A DNA stretch of 64,000 nt from assembly GCA_021373115.1 (NCBI GenBank), contig JAJFTI010000014.1:1-64000 (forward strand), in the 5' to 3' direction. Origin of the DNA: Eubacteriales bacterium. GTDB lineage: Bacteria; Bacillota; Clostridia; Christensenellales; CAG-138. Both the position numbers and the translations under genes were made by a program. Below are positions 51,427-59,885 of the stretch, one piece after another (position 1 is the first letter of the stretch; the number at the start of each line of letters is the position of its first letter). The notes below the pieces were generated by a model. The model saw only the letters and a list, made by a program, of their open reading frames with translations. It did not search any database and was not told where the DNA came from.

Positions 51427-52875
51427 ATGTTCCCGTTTCGCCGTAGTAAACGAATACTTTCCGCTTTCGCCGCGCTGCTGCTGCTTACATGCGCGGGCTG
51501 TTTGCCGAGCGCACCGCAATCCGCCACGCCCGTTCCTTCCAATGAACCGGTCGTTCTCGCGCCGCCGTCCGCCTCACCTTTGCCAACACCGCTGCCGGAA
51601 CCCGCGCTGAAGTATCTCTTTCTGTTCATTGGCGACGGTATGGGCCCAAAACAGGTGCAGGCCGCCAGCGAAGCACTCCTTGCCGGTGGTCGGGAGCCGC
51701 TCCACTTTCTTGGATTTCCCGTCGTTGGCAACGTGCGCACGAAAAACATAGATCGGGAAACGACGGATTCCGCGGCGGCCGCCACGGCGATTGCCACCGG
51801 AACGAAAACGCTCAACGGTTACCTCGGTCTGGACGAGAATAAAAACCGTCTTGTCGAAATCTCGGAAACCCTGCGCGATATGGGTCGCAAGGTCGGAATT
51901 CTGACCACCGTTTCGCTCGACCACGCCACTCCGGCGGGTTTTTACGCGCACGTGGACTCCCGCAGGTCTTACGATATGATCGCGGACGATCTCTTTGCCA
52001 GCGGGTTCGACTTTTTCGCGGGCGGCCGGTTTCACGACACGCCGGACGTGGCGGAGCATGCCGCCGAAAACGGCTATACCATCCTGTCCTCTCCCGCGGA
52101 TCCGGCGGAATCGGCGGATAAACTGATCGTTTCCTCCGGCCTGGTCTTTGGCGATTATGGCGTTCCGCCCGCGATCGACGGCGGCGCGCGCGCGGGTTGG
52201 CTCAAGCAGTGCACCGCGCTCGCCATTTCCCGGCTCGATCAGCCGAACGGCTTTTTCATCATGGTTGAAGGCGGGCGCATCGACTATTTTTGCCACTACA
52301 ACGACGCGGGTTCGTTCGTTGCCGAACTGCTCGACATGAACGACGCGCTGGCAGAAGCGCTCGCGTTCTATACGGCGCATCCGAGCGAAACGCTGATTCT
52401 GGTCACGGCGGATCATGAAACGGGGGACGTTTCGCTGTCCGAGGGGGATCGCGCCGTGCTCCTGCGGCAAACCATTTCCTGCGACAACTGCGACGATACG
52501 CTCGTTGCGCAGTGCGTTTCCGCGCAAACGCCGTTTTCCGATGCGCTGCCGCTCTTTGCAGCCGCATTCGGGCTTGGCGAGCTTACGGCGGACGAAACCG
52601 CCTACCTAAAGGAAGCTTACGGCCATACGCTGAAGGGCGATCTTCCAAGCAGCAAGTCCAACGAGGAATACGGCGTGTACGAGCCGATTACCTCCGCCTG
52701 CGCAACGCTCGTCGCCACGCGCGCGGGGCTTCGCTTTGGTTCCGGCGCACACACGGGAAAAGACGTTTCCGTCTACGCGCTTGGCGTCGGTTCGGAGTTC
52801 TTCGCGGGGAACTATGAAAATACAAAACTGCACGACGCGATTCTGCAGGCGGTCGCCGCATACCCGCTGTCCTGA
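51427..52875 (+). CDS. Alkaline phosphatase lipoprotein
   Basis: A 482-residue exported phosphomonoesterase. Lipobox with lipid Cys25 (TCAGC), Pro-rich linker to about residue 58, then the catalytic domain: metal Asp in FIGDGMGPKQV (Asp70), nucleophile Ser115 in ETTDSAAAATA, and the second metal cluster VTADHETGDVS. A shorter, non-E. coli type, as common in Clostridia. It should release phosphate outside the cell. There is no ribosome binding site; the -10 ends 6 nt before the ATG. It forms a divergent pair with the phosphatase lipoprotein at 50259. Confidence 0.93.
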   Translation: MFPFRRSKRILSAFAALLLLTCAGCLPSAPQSATPVPSNEPVVLAPPSASPLPTPLPEPALKYLFLFIGDGMGPKQVQAASEALLAGGREPLHFLGFPVVGNVRTKNIDRETTDSAAAATAIATGTKTLNGYLGLDENKNRLVEISETLRDMGRKVGILTTVSLDHATPAGFYAHVDSRRSYDMIADDLFASGFDFFAGGRFHDTPDVAEHAAENGYTILSSPADPAESADKLIVSSGLVFGDYGVPPAIDGGARAGWLKQCTALAISRLDQPNGFFIMVEGGRIDYFCHYNDAGSFVAELLDMNDALAEALAFYTAHPSETLILVTADHETGDVSLSEGDRAVLLRQTISCDNCDDTLVAQCVSAQTPFSDALPLFAAAFGLGELTADETAYLKEAYGHTLKGDLPSSKSNEEYGVYEPITSACATLVATRAGLRFGSGAHTGKDVSVYALGVGSEFFAGNYENTKLHDAILQAVAAYPLS

Positions 52876-52945
52876 TCGGCGGTGTACCCGCCGTTTCGAT
52901 CCTTCGCCTGCAGCGAAACGATATCATGCAAGGAAAGGCAAACAA

Positions 52946-54592
52946 ATGAAACTTACGTTTATTGGAGCGGATCACGAGGTGACCGGCAGCTGCAGCCACC
53001 TCGAACTCGGCGGCAAGCGAATCCTCGTTGACTACGGCATGGAGCAGGGCAAGGATTTTTACCAGAACGCGCCGCTGCCTTCGCTGCCAACCGAAATTGA
53101 CGAGGTGCTTCTGACCCACGCGCACATGGATCACGCGGGTCTGCTTCCGCTGCTCTACAAAAACGGTTTTCGCGGCCCAATCCACGCAACGAAAGCCACC
53201 TGCAATCTTTGCGACATCATGCTCCGCGACAGCGCGCATATTCAGGAGTTTGAAGCGGAATGGCGAAACCGGAAAGGCGCGCGCAGCGGCGAAGCCCCCT
53301 ATGTTCCGCTCTATACGATGGAGGATGCGCAGGGTGTATTAAAGCTCTTTGTTCCGCATTCCTACGACGCAAAATTCACCCTCTACGATGGGATTGACGT
53401 GCGTTTTACGGATGCGGGCCATCTGCTTGGTTCGTCCTACATCGAAATCTGGGTCAATGAAAACGGCGAACAGCGAAAAATCGTTTTCTCCGGCGACATC
53501 GGCAACATCAACCAGCCATTGCTGCGCGATCCCTCGCTTGTAGACGAAGCGGATTATATTATGGTGGAATCCACCTATGGCGACCGCGTGCATGAAGCGC
53601 CGCCGGATTATGCGCTGGCGCTGGCGGACGTTTTGCAGCGCACCTTCGACCGCGGAGGGAACGTCGTCATTCCGTCGTTCGCCGTTGGACGCACGCAGGA
53701 GCTCCTCTACTTCATCCGCCGCATCAAAGCGGAAAAGCTGGTGCACGGGCATACGAACTTCCCCGTCTTTGTCGACAGTCCGCTTGCCAACGCGGCAACG
53801 CGAATCTTCGTTGAAAACGCGGAGTTCTGCTTCGACGCGGAGGCGAAATCCTTTATCGACAAAGGTATCAACCCGCTGGAATTCAGCGGTCTGAACATTT
53901 CGCAGACCAGTCAGGATTCTATTTCGATCAATACGGATCCGCGCCCGAAGGTGATCCTTTCCGCAAGCGGAATGTGCGAAGCGGGCAGAATTAAGCATCA
54001 TCTGAAGCATAACCTGTGGGATGCGAAAAACACCGTCCTCTTCGTTGGATTCCAGGCGCCGGGTACGCTTGGCCGCTCGCTGATCGACGGCGCGGAGAAG
54101 GTAAAGCTCTTCGGGGAAACCATTCGCGTCAACGCGGAGATCAAGCAGCTCCCCGGCATCAGCGGCCATGGCGACGCGAATATGCTTATCAAGTGGGCAA
54201 CGCACTTTTCGCCCAAGCCCCGCCGCGTTTTCGTGAACCACGGGGAATCCGAGGTTTGCGATCTGTTTACCAACCGTTTGAAAAACGAGTTCGGGCTCAA
54301 CGCGACGTCACCATACAGCGGTTCGGTTTACGATCTCGTGAAAAACGAATTCATCGTAGAATCGAAACCCGTCCCGCTGGCCGAGCGGGAACCGTCCCGC
54401 GAGCGCATACCCGCCCGCGAACATGGCGCTCCGGAAGGGCGCATACAAACCGACTCGCCCTACAATGTCCTTCTCGCCGCGCTGGAACGCCTGACCGAGT
54501 TGATCCGTTCGAGCAAAGGGCGCAGCAACCGCGAGCTTAAAACGGTGACCAGCCAGCTCAACGCCATATCGGATTGGTGGGAGCGCGAATAG
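52946..54592 (+). CDS. Beta-CASP metallo-beta-lactamase protein (RNase-like)
   Basis: A 548-residue cytoplasmic protein. The metallo-beta-lactamase part has LTHAHMDHAGLLP (HxHxDH), FTDAGHLLGSS and VFSGDIG. The beta-CASP part has VIPSFAVGRTQELLY and VILSASGMCEAGRI, and the RMMBL end has ISGHGD. This is the YSH1/CPSF-73-like group, with probable endo- or exonuclease activity on RNA. The ATG at 52946 follows AAGGAAAGG; the longer frame overlaps the phosphatase gene. The last about 80 residues are a variable tail (poly-charged linker, then helix). Confidence 0.92.
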   Translation: MKLTFIGADHEVTGSCSHLELGGKRILVDYGMEQGKDFYQNAPLPSLPTEIDEVLLTHAHMDHAGLLPLLYKNGFRGPIHATKATCNLCDIMLRDSAHIQEFEAEWRNRKGARSGEAPYVPLYTMEDAQGVLKLFVPHSYDAKFTLYDGIDVRFTDAGHLLGSSYIEIWVNENGEQRKIVFSGDIGNINQPLLRDPSLVDEADYIMVESTYGDRVHEAPPDYALALADVLQRTFDRGGNVVIPSFAVGRTQELLYFIRRIKAEKLVHGHTNFPVFVDSPLANAATRIFVENAEFCFDAEAKSFIDKGINPLEFSGLNISQTSQDSISINTDPRPKVILSASGMCEAGRIKHHLKHNLWDAKNTVLFVGFQAPGTLGRSLIDGAEKVKLFGETIRVNAEIKQLPGISGHGDANMLIKWATHFSPKPRRVFVNHGESEVCDLFTNRLKNEFGLNATSPYSGSVYDLVKNEFIVESKPVPLAEREPSRERIPAREHGAPEGRIQTDSPYNVLLAALERLTELIRSSKGRSNRELKTVTSQLNAISDWWERE

Positions 54593-54629
54593 ATTGTCTT
54601 CGGAAACTGTATGGAGTTGACGTAAGTAA

Positions 54630-54670
54630 AAGGCTGATGACGCAGCAAGCGTTGTCAGCCTTCGTTTTTC
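54630..54670. terminator. Terminator between the nuclease and diguanylate cyclase genes
   Basis: AAGGCTGA pairs with TCAGCCTT, extended inward by ACGC/GCGT with two G-T pairs, followed by CGTTTTTC on the plus strand. The convergent gene ends at 54715. Confidence 0.8.
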
Positions 54671-54714
54671 ACGACTGGATAGTTGCAAAGTTAACGCACC
54701 GGCTCCTCTTTTCT

Positions 54715-55614
54715 CTAGAACAGCGTCACGCGATTCCGCCCATTCTTTTTACTCGCGTAGAGCGCCTCGTCAGCGCGTTGAATGACCGATGCCGCGTTGT
54801 CGCCTCCGCGTATCATTGTCGCTCCAATGGAAATCGTCACGCACAAGGCCGCGCCGTCCCGCTCCAACTCGGATTTTCCGGTCACCTTACATACCTTTTC
54901 TGCAATCGTATTCATTTCCGCTTCGGAAACGCCACGCAGCACGACGATGAACTCTTCTCCACCCCAGCGCCCGATAAAATCGTTTCTACGCAGCGTACTT
55001 TGAAAGGTTTTCGTTACCATCCTAAGCACTTCGTCGCCCATGTTATGCCCGTATTGATCGTTTACACGCTTGAAAAAATCAAGATCCATTATCATGATTC
55101 CAAACGGAATGCCAAGTTCCTGAAAATCCCGCAGTTGATTTGCGAGAAACGTATCGATATATCGCCGATTCGGCAGTTCCGTTAATTGGTCGTACAACGC
55201 AAGCTGTTCAAGCTCCTTTACGCTAAGATCCGACGCTTCCTCGAGTCCCGCGTCGGAAAACACCTCGGCTGCGCCAACAATCTCACCGTTGAGTACCAGC
55301 GGTTTTACTTGAATATCCACTCGAACACGATGTCCGTTTTTATGATGCAAATATACCTGCGCTTCGCGCAGCTTGCCATCCTTGAGCGTTTCCTGAAGCG
55401 GGCAGCCATCCAGGCAGAGCTGTCGCCCCAGACCGTCTACATGGTTCAGTAGGTTATCAAAGCAAGATCGACCGATCATCTCATGCGCGGAAAACCCGGT
55501 AATCTGTTCTGCTCCTTTGTTCCAAAACGTGATTCCCCTGTCCTTATCGACGAAGTACATACCTTCCCTAAGGTCGTTCAGAATTGCGAAGCAATCACAC
55601 ATTTCATATCGCAT
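54715..55614 (-). CDS. PAS-GGDEF diguanylate cyclase
   Basis: A 299-residue cytoplasmic protein. One PAS domain (about 5-125) has VDKDRGITFWNKGAEQITGF and two cysteines in QLCLDGCPLQ. A GGDEF domain follows (about 140-299) with the active variant GRWGGEEFIVVL, an RxxD inhibitory site (RRND) and the substrate residues in VNDQYGHNMGDE. It should synthesise c-di-GMP in response to an intracellular cue; the Cys pair may hint at redox or metal sensing. AGGAGG precedes the ATG at 55614. Confidence 0.94.
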   Translation of the reverse strand: MRYEMCDCFAILNDLREGMYFVDKDRGITFWNKGAEQITGFSAHEMIGRSCFDNLLNHVDGLGRQLCLDGCPLQETLKDGKLREAQVYLHHKNGHRVRVDIQVKPLVLNGEIVGAAEVFSDAGLEEASDLSVKELEQLALYDQLTELPNRRYIDTFLANQLRDFQELGIPFGIMIMDLDFFKRVNDQYGHNMGDEVLRMVTKTFQSTLRRNDFIGRWGGEEFIVVLRGVSEAEMNTIAEKVCKVTGKSELERDGAALCVTISIGATMIRGGDNAASVIQRADEALYASKKNGRNRVTLF

Positions 55615-55757
55615 ACTGTCCTCCTATATGACAACCGTTTTAATCCGCACAATCACGTGTTTGTGTTTATTATATCACATTGTATCTATCTTCTATATAT
55701 CATCATAATAGCCGATTCATATACGACTCAAAAACTCCTCCCGAACTGAAACAGTAA

Positions 55758-55787
55758 GAAGCGCGTGCTTTGTCTGGCACGCGCTTC
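55758..55787 (-). terminator. Terminator of the SH3 protein gene
   Basis: Perfect 11-bp stem GAAGCGCGTGC / GCACGCGCTTC on the minus strand, followed by the weak T-run TTACTGTTTC. Confidence 0.65.
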
Positions 55788-55812
55788 AAATGATATCCTC
55801 GCAGTATGTTCC

Positions 55813-56910
55813 TTACGGTTTCACAGTTCCCGCAGGCGTTGGTGTCGGTGTTGGGGTCGGCGATACCGTTGGAGCCGCGGTTGGAACCGGCGTTGGCGTA
55901 ATCGTCGCCGTTGGCGTTGCGGTCGGGGTTGGCGTCGGCGTTACGGTATTCATCGTTACGTATTTCCCAAAGACATATCCGGTCTTGTTTGTGGAAACCA
56001 CGGTAATCTTCAGCCAGGTGCCGGAAGTAGCCAAAACGGTGACCCCTGTGTTCTTGGAAAGAATGCCGAGGCTGCTGTAGCTTGCCGACGGGCCGGAGCG
56101 GAAATTCACGCCGCCCGCGTTAATATACCCGCTTGAGGTCGAAAGCTTCGGCGTTGGCGTAGGCGTTGTGTTCGCCGCGGAGTCAAGGGTCACGTACTTG
56201 GTAAAGACATATCCCGTTACGCCGGTCGCCTTCACCGTAATCTTGTACCAGTCCCCGCTCTTTTCCAGTACGGTGACCTCGGCCTGTTTCTGGAGTTGAC
56301 CCAGCTTCGTCCCGCTAGTGGAAGCCGTCTTGCGGAAATTCACGTTGCTCGCGTTGATCTTCCCCGTGCCGAGCGAAGTGCTGCTGGAACCGACTACCTT
56401 GGCGATTACGGTTACATATTTCGGAGAGATGTATCCTTCCTTCGCCGTCGCGTGTACCTTGACTTTATACCAGCCGGTTGTTTTATCGGCCGAGTAGATC
56501 GTTACGCCCGCCTTGGAATCCACGACCGCGAGACTTTCGCTCTTGGAATTCGCTTCCTTGCGCAGGTTTACCTTTCCGGTCGTCACGCCGATTGCATAGG
56601 CGGACAGACTGGACGAGTTGATGGAGATATATTTCCCGCTCACATATCCCGACTTGCCGATGGAAGGCACGTCAATTCTTAACCAGGTTCCGGACACCTC
56701 ATAAATATTAACGGCATCGTTTTTCGCAAGCGTTGCTACGATTGCGTTTTTCGTATTCGGACCGCTGCGCATGTTGAGTTTCGTTGTGTTGACATAGCCC
56801 GTTGCCAGCGCGGTTTCGGCATGCGCCGCGTTTTGCGGCATTGCGGAAAAAAGCACCAGAACGCCGAGCACTCCCGCGAACAGTTTCAAAATATTCCTTT
56901 TCCAGTTCAT
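55813..56910 (-). CDS. Secreted wall protein with four SH3 domains and a TP-rich tail
   Basis: A 365-residue secreted protein. Signal peptide 1 to about 31 (ending AAHA). Four bacterial SH3 domains follow at about 36-98, 108-170, 182-245 and 258-325, each with the pattern (L/V)N(M/L/F)R..(P/A) and W(Y/L)(K/R)(I/V). The tail (about 326-365) is Pro/Thr repeats. It lacks any catalytic domain, so a role in wall binding or signalling is likely. The promoter carries a 23-bp palindrome at the transcription start, so it appears tightly regulated. Confidence 0.92.
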   Translation of the reverse strand: MNWKRNILKLFAGVLGVLVLFSAMPQNAAHAETALATGYVNTTKLNMRSGPNTKNAIVATLAKNDAVNIYEVSGTWLRIDVPSIGKSGYVSGKYISINSSSLSAYAIGVTTGKVNLRKEANSKSESLAVVDSKAGVTIYSADKTTGWYKVKVHATAKEGYISPKYVTVIAKVVGSSSTSLGTGKINASNVNFRKTASTSGTKLGQLQKQAEVTVLEKSGDWYKITVKATGVTGYVFTKYVTLDSAANTTPTPTPKLSTSSGYINAGGVNFRSGPSASYSSLGILSKNTGVTVLATSGTWLKITVVSTNKTGYVFGKYVTMNTVTPTPTPTATPTATITPTPVPTAAPTVSPTPTPTPTPAGTVKP

Positions 56911-56943
56911 AGATCCACCCCCCGTGGTTGCTTAACGCTTTAG

Positions 56944-56966
56944 GTGTACTAGTTCTACTAATACAC
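56944..56966. promoter_or_regulatory. 23-bp palindromic operator over the SH3 gene transcription start
   Basis: GTGTA-x-TAGT-xxx-ACTA-x-TACAC, an 18-of-23 symmetric dyad. It lies just downstream of the -10 box and covers the expected transcription start. The form resembles operators of GntR-family (YtrA-type) repressors, which are not encoded in this window. Confidence 0.7.
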
Positions 56967-56970
56967 TTGA

Positions 56971-56999
56971 ATACTACTACCTTCCTATACGAATGTCAA
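56971..56999 (-). promoter_or_regulatory. Promoter of the four-SH3 protein gene
   Basis: TTGACA (56999-56994), 17-bp spacer, TAGTAT (56976-56971), about 61 nt upstream of the ATG at 56910. Confidence 0.82.
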
Positions 57000-57130
57000 T
57001 GCAGGAGGGGTCGGGTTCACAAAGGAGTCACAAACCGTCTTTTTACCTGCCCTTTTTTCGCCGAAAACACCAATCTTAAATACACTTTATGTCCATACGA
57101 TAAACAATTACGCTCCGTCGTAGCGAATAA

Positions 57131-57159
57131 TTGACACGTCGTAACTAGAATTCTATAAT
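57131..57159 (+). promoter_or_regulatory. Full-consensus promoter of the XRE-ImmA genes
   Basis: TTGACA (57131-57136), 17-bp spacer, TATAAT (57154-57159), perfect in both hexamers. Translation starts about 18 nt after the -10 box. Confidence 0.92.
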
Positions 57160-57177
57160 CAATTTGAGGTGATGGTT

Positions 57178-57513
57178 TTGACGCTGACCGATAAGCTGGA
57201 TTTATTGCTGAACGAGCGCGGGCTGAACAAGTCCCAGCTTTCCGCGCTGTCCGGCGTGCCTTATACGACCATCGCAAGCCTCTATGAAAAAGGCGCGGAA
57301 AACGCAAAACGCTCTACGCTGCTGTCCCTTGCGCGTTGTCTGAACGTTTCGCTCGATTACCTCGCGGACGACAGCGTTTGCGACCCGAACGCGCAGATTC
57401 TCGCTTCTGCGGGACATTTCGATCCCAGCCGCCTCACACCGGAGGGCCGCGAACGCTATGAGGAGTATATTGAGTTTCTCGCGGAGAAGTTTACCAAAGA
57501 ATCCGCAAAATAA
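57178..57513 (+). CDS. XRE family helix-turn-helix regulator
   Basis: A 111-residue protein with an N-terminal HTH_3 domain (about 3-60: KLDLLLNERGLNKSQLSALSGVPYTTI is the core region) and a helical C-terminal extension with GRERYEEYIEFLAEKF. I choose the TTG at 57178, because GAGGTGA lies 6 nt before it; the GTG (57169) and ATG (57172) overlap that ribosome binding site. It is followed after 82 nt by an ImmA/IrrE-type gene, the regulator-protease layout known from ICE and prophage control (ImmR/ImmA). Confidence 0.9.
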   Translation: MTLTDKLDLLLNERGLNKSQLSALSGVPYTTIASLYEKGAENAKRSTLLSLARCLNVSLDYLADDSVCDPNAQILASAGHFDPSRLTPEGRERYEEYIEFLAEKFTKESAK

Positions 57514-57595
57514 GCCGAGGCGCCATCATCCGAGCGAGCGGCGCGGCATGTTTTGCAAAAGTCTGTTCCGAATCACAGGAACGAGGGTGTAATCC

Positions 57596-58048
57596 ATGGA
57601 TCGAATCGAAGAATTGTGCGACGAGGCCGGGGGGCTCGGCATTGACGTTCATCAGCGCGAAATCCCCGTGCCCGGCATGAGCGCCGCCTACATTAAAACC
57701 GAAACCGGCGAGCATATCGTCATTCGGCAGGACGGAACGCAGGCCGAACGCGCCTGCTGGCTGGCGGAGGAGCTAGGGCATCACTATACCGGGTCCGACC
57801 GGAGGCTTCATTATACCGCCGCGGACGACTGGCGCGCGGAAGCGAAGGCACGCAAATGGGCGCACGACCGGCTTCTCTCCCCGGAAGCAATCCGCACCGC
57901 CGCGCGCAATACGGACGATATCTACGAAATCGCGTTTACGCTCAACGTCAGCGTGGAGTTCCTGCGCGAATCCATCGACTGGTATATGGCGCGCGGACTC
58001 TGGGCGCCCGAAGCGCCGCCGGAGGAAGCACCGCCGGTCGATCCGTAA
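57596..58048 (+). CDS. ImmA/IrrE family metallopeptidase-like protein
   Basis: A 150-residue protein. The motif LAEELGHHYTG (about residues 59-69) corresponds to the HExxH helix of ImmA/IrrE peptidases, but the first zinc His is Glu here (EELGH), a variant I recall from several clostridial phage-type relatives. Further on, WAHDRLLSPEAI is typical of the family. It may cleave the XRE repressor encoded just upstream; with the His replaced, catalysis is uncertain. GAGGGTG precedes the ATG. No integrase or other mobile-element gene is nearby. Confidence 0.88.
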   Translation: MDRIEELCDEAGGLGIDVHQREIPVPGMSAAYIKTETGEHIVIRQDGTQAERACWLAEELGHHYTGSDRRLHYTAADDWRAEAKARKWAHDRLLSPEAIRTAARNTDDIYEIAFTLNVSVEFLRESIDWYMARGLWAPEAPPEEAPPVDP

Positions 58049-58120
58049 CCGCTCCAAAGAACCATCTTGTGAAAAGACCGTTTATACTGCTCAATATCAT
58101 TGCATCAGGGGTTATTCGAT

Positions 58121-58696
58121 ATGAAGATCTGTTCATCCTGCGGCGCGCAGGCCAGCTCCCGCGTGCGCCAATGCCGCGTTTGCGGCTCCGGTTCGTTTTT
58201 CTATATCTGCGAAAATTGCTCCGCTCGCTTTGCGTCACTTCGCTGTCCGCAATGCGGCGTCCTGCGGGAAAGCCGCGAGAAGGTTTGCCCCAACTGCGGC
58301 CGGCATACGTTTGACGCGCACTGCCCGGACTGCGGCGCGAACCTGCAAAACGTCGCTCCAGTTCGCGCGGAAGTACCGCGGGAAGTCTACGCCGTCCATG
58401 CGGGCGAAGGAGCGGCAATTATCCAAAGCGAGCAGGAACAGAATCGGGCAAAAGCGAGAAAAACGAGCGGCTGCGGCGTCGCATCGCTCGTTCTTTCGTT
58501 GATCGGTTATTGGAGCGCGAGCGATATCGGCCTTGCGGGACTCACGTTCCTTGTTCCCGCTCTGATCCTTTTTGCCCTTGGCGCGGCGCTGGTCAAGGTT
58601 AACAATCGCCGCATCTGGTCGCTCATCGCCTCCGGTGTGCTGCTGCTGCTCAGCGCGGTCATGCTGGCGCTGTTCCCAGCCGGGTGGGGGAAATAG
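58121..58696 (+). CDS. Zinc-ribbon membrane protein of unknown function
   Basis: A 191-residue protein. The first about 85 residues hold five CxxC pairs (CSSCGAQ, CRVCGSG, CENCSAR, CPQCGVL, CPNCGRH), plus CPDCGAN, forming at least three zinc ribbons. A linker follows, then three hydrophobic helices (about 118-190). The layout suggests a membrane-bound zinc-ribbon scaffold. There is no recognised function. AGGGG lies upstream of the ATG at 58121. It comes 72 nt after the ImmA-like gene. Confidence 0.8.
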   Translation: MKICSSCGAQASSRVRQCRVCGSGSFFYICENCSARFASLRCPQCGVLRESREKVCPNCGRHTFDAHCPDCGANLQNVAPVRAEVPREVYAVHAGEGAAIIQSEQEQNRAKARKTSGCGVASLVLSLIGYWSASDIGLAGLTFLVPALILFALGAALVKVNNRRIWSLIASGVLLLLSAVMLALFPAGWGK

Positions 58697-58760
58697 CAGA
58701 GCATTGATTCCGTAAGGGTAAAGCCACCGATTCCATTCGCCCCGTCCTCCTGAGCATACA

Positions 58761-58789
58761 AAAAACCCGCTGGCAAGGCGGGTCTTTTG
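58761..58789 (-). terminator. Terminator of the tRNA transcript
   Basis: On the minus strand ACCCGC pairs with GCGGGT around a 7-nt loop, followed by a six-T run, 11 nt after the CCA end of tRNA-Gln. Confidence 0.85.
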
Positions 58790-58799
58790 GTTACTTGCG

Positions 58800-58873
58800 T
58801 GGCAGCGGAACTAGGATTCGAACCTAGACAATACGAGTCAGAGTCGTAGGTGCTACCATTACACAATTCCGCT
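58800..58873 (-). tRNA. tRNA-Gln (anticodon CTG)
   Basis: 74 nt including encoded CCA. Acceptor AGCGGAA/TTCCGCT, D arm with AATGGTAG, anticodon stem TACGA/TCGTA with loop CTCTGAC (anticodon CTG at 34-36), T arm CTAGG-TTCGAAT-CCTAG, discriminator G. It lies downstream of tRNA-Val on the same strand, separated by 208 bp. Confidence 0.96.
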
Positions 58874-59081
58874 ATATACAACAAAACGAGAGTATCCCGA
58901 GGTGCCGTTCGTCTTTGCTATAACACCCGCCTCCCGGCAGGTGGGTACGCCGTGATCGCCGCGACCTTCCCGCGCGTAACGGGCTTGATCTTGTCTTCTC
59001 AACGAAACGCTCCCGAAGTCACTCTGTGGGTTTATAACCGAAAACGTAACGCACACCGCAGGATTCTCTGTTTTTTCAAGG

Positions 59082-59158
59082 TGGTGGGATTAGTTGGGAT
59101 CGAACCAACGACCTCTACGATGTCAACGTAGCGCTCTGACCAGCTGAGCTATAACCCC
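59082..59158 (-). tRNA. tRNA-Val (anticodon GAC)
   Basis: 77 nt including encoded CCA. Acceptor GGGGTTA/TAATCCC, D arm GCTCAGCTGGTCAGAGC, anticodon stem CTACG/CGTAG with loop TTGACAT (anticodon GAC), T arm GTTGG-TTCGATC-CCAAC, discriminator A. Confidence 0.97.
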
Positions 59159-59171
59159 GAGTGCACATATT

Positions 59172-59199
59172 ATTATACACATGGGGAATGAAAAAGCAA
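59172..59199 (-). promoter_or_regulatory. tRNA-Val promoter
   Basis: TTGCTT (59199-59194), 16-bp spacer, TATAAT (59177-59172), 14 nt before the tRNA. Confidence 0.75.
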
Positions 59200-59509
59200 G
59201 ACGTTTTTTCTCATTTTCGATTCGAAAAATCGAGCCGCTTCCCCTGCGCGCGGTTAGATTTTATTCAGCCGCAATTATTTCATTCTTTGTCCGCCGCGAA
59301 AAATCCGCCGAATTCGCGGTGCTTTTTCAGGAAAATCGCCCCCCGTTTTCACCATGCGTCCGGTATGTTTCAAAGCGGAAAGCTGGCGTTTTTGCATGTA
59401 ACAGGAAGTTCACTTTCTATCCATTGCTATTCCATAAGCGGGTAGTACATTATCTTCAGAGCAAGGACAAAGACAGACCCCCAATATTACCTCCCATCCC
59501 ATCCCAATC

Positions 59510-59545
59510 AAAAGCACCTACGAAAAAGTAGGTGCTTTTGATTTT
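59510..59545 (+). terminator. Strong terminator-like hairpin at the edge of the repeat array
   Basis: Perfect 11-bp stem AAAAGCACCTA / TAGGTGCTTTT with an 8-nt loop, followed by GATTTTTT. There is no obvious gene ending just before it on the plus strand. Confidence 0.75.
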
Positions 59546-59885
59546 TTGGTTCTTTTTTTGCGAAAAGAAGCACCTTGTTTTTTGCAGGCTCTTTTGATTT
59601 TTTGGTACTTCTTTTTCGAAAAGAAGCACCTTGTTTTTTGCAGGTGCTTTTGATTTTTTGGTTCTTTTTTTGCGAAAAGAAGCACCTTGTTTTTTGCAGG
59701 CGCTTTTGATTTTTTGGTTCTTTTTTTGCGAAAAGAAGCACCTTGTTTTTTGCAGGTGCTTTTGATTTTTTGGTTCTTTTTTTGCGGAAAGAAGCACCTT
59801 GTTTTTTGCAGGTGCTTTTGATTTTTTGGTTCTTCTTTTGCGAAAAGAAGCATCTCGTTTTTTGCAGGTGCTTTTGATTTTTGGC
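59531..59885. repeat. Tandem array of a 56-bp unit, six copies plus a partial one
   Basis: Units begin at 59531, 59587, 59643, 59699, 59755 and 59811; a partial one starts at 59867. Each unit runs GGTGCTTTTGATTTTTTGG, a T-rich stretch, GCGAAAAGAAGCACCTTG, TTTTTTGCA. AAGCACCT of one unit pairs with AGGTGCTT of the next across a 10-nt loop and is followed by TTGATTTTTT, so every junction looks like an intrinsic terminator. Copies differ by only a few bases. The 56-bp period is not a multiple of three, so it is not a protein repeat. Confidence 0.95.

Noticed and set aside
59531..59885. CRISPR array
   Set aside because: The 56-bp units are joined directly without unique spacers, and there are no cas genes.
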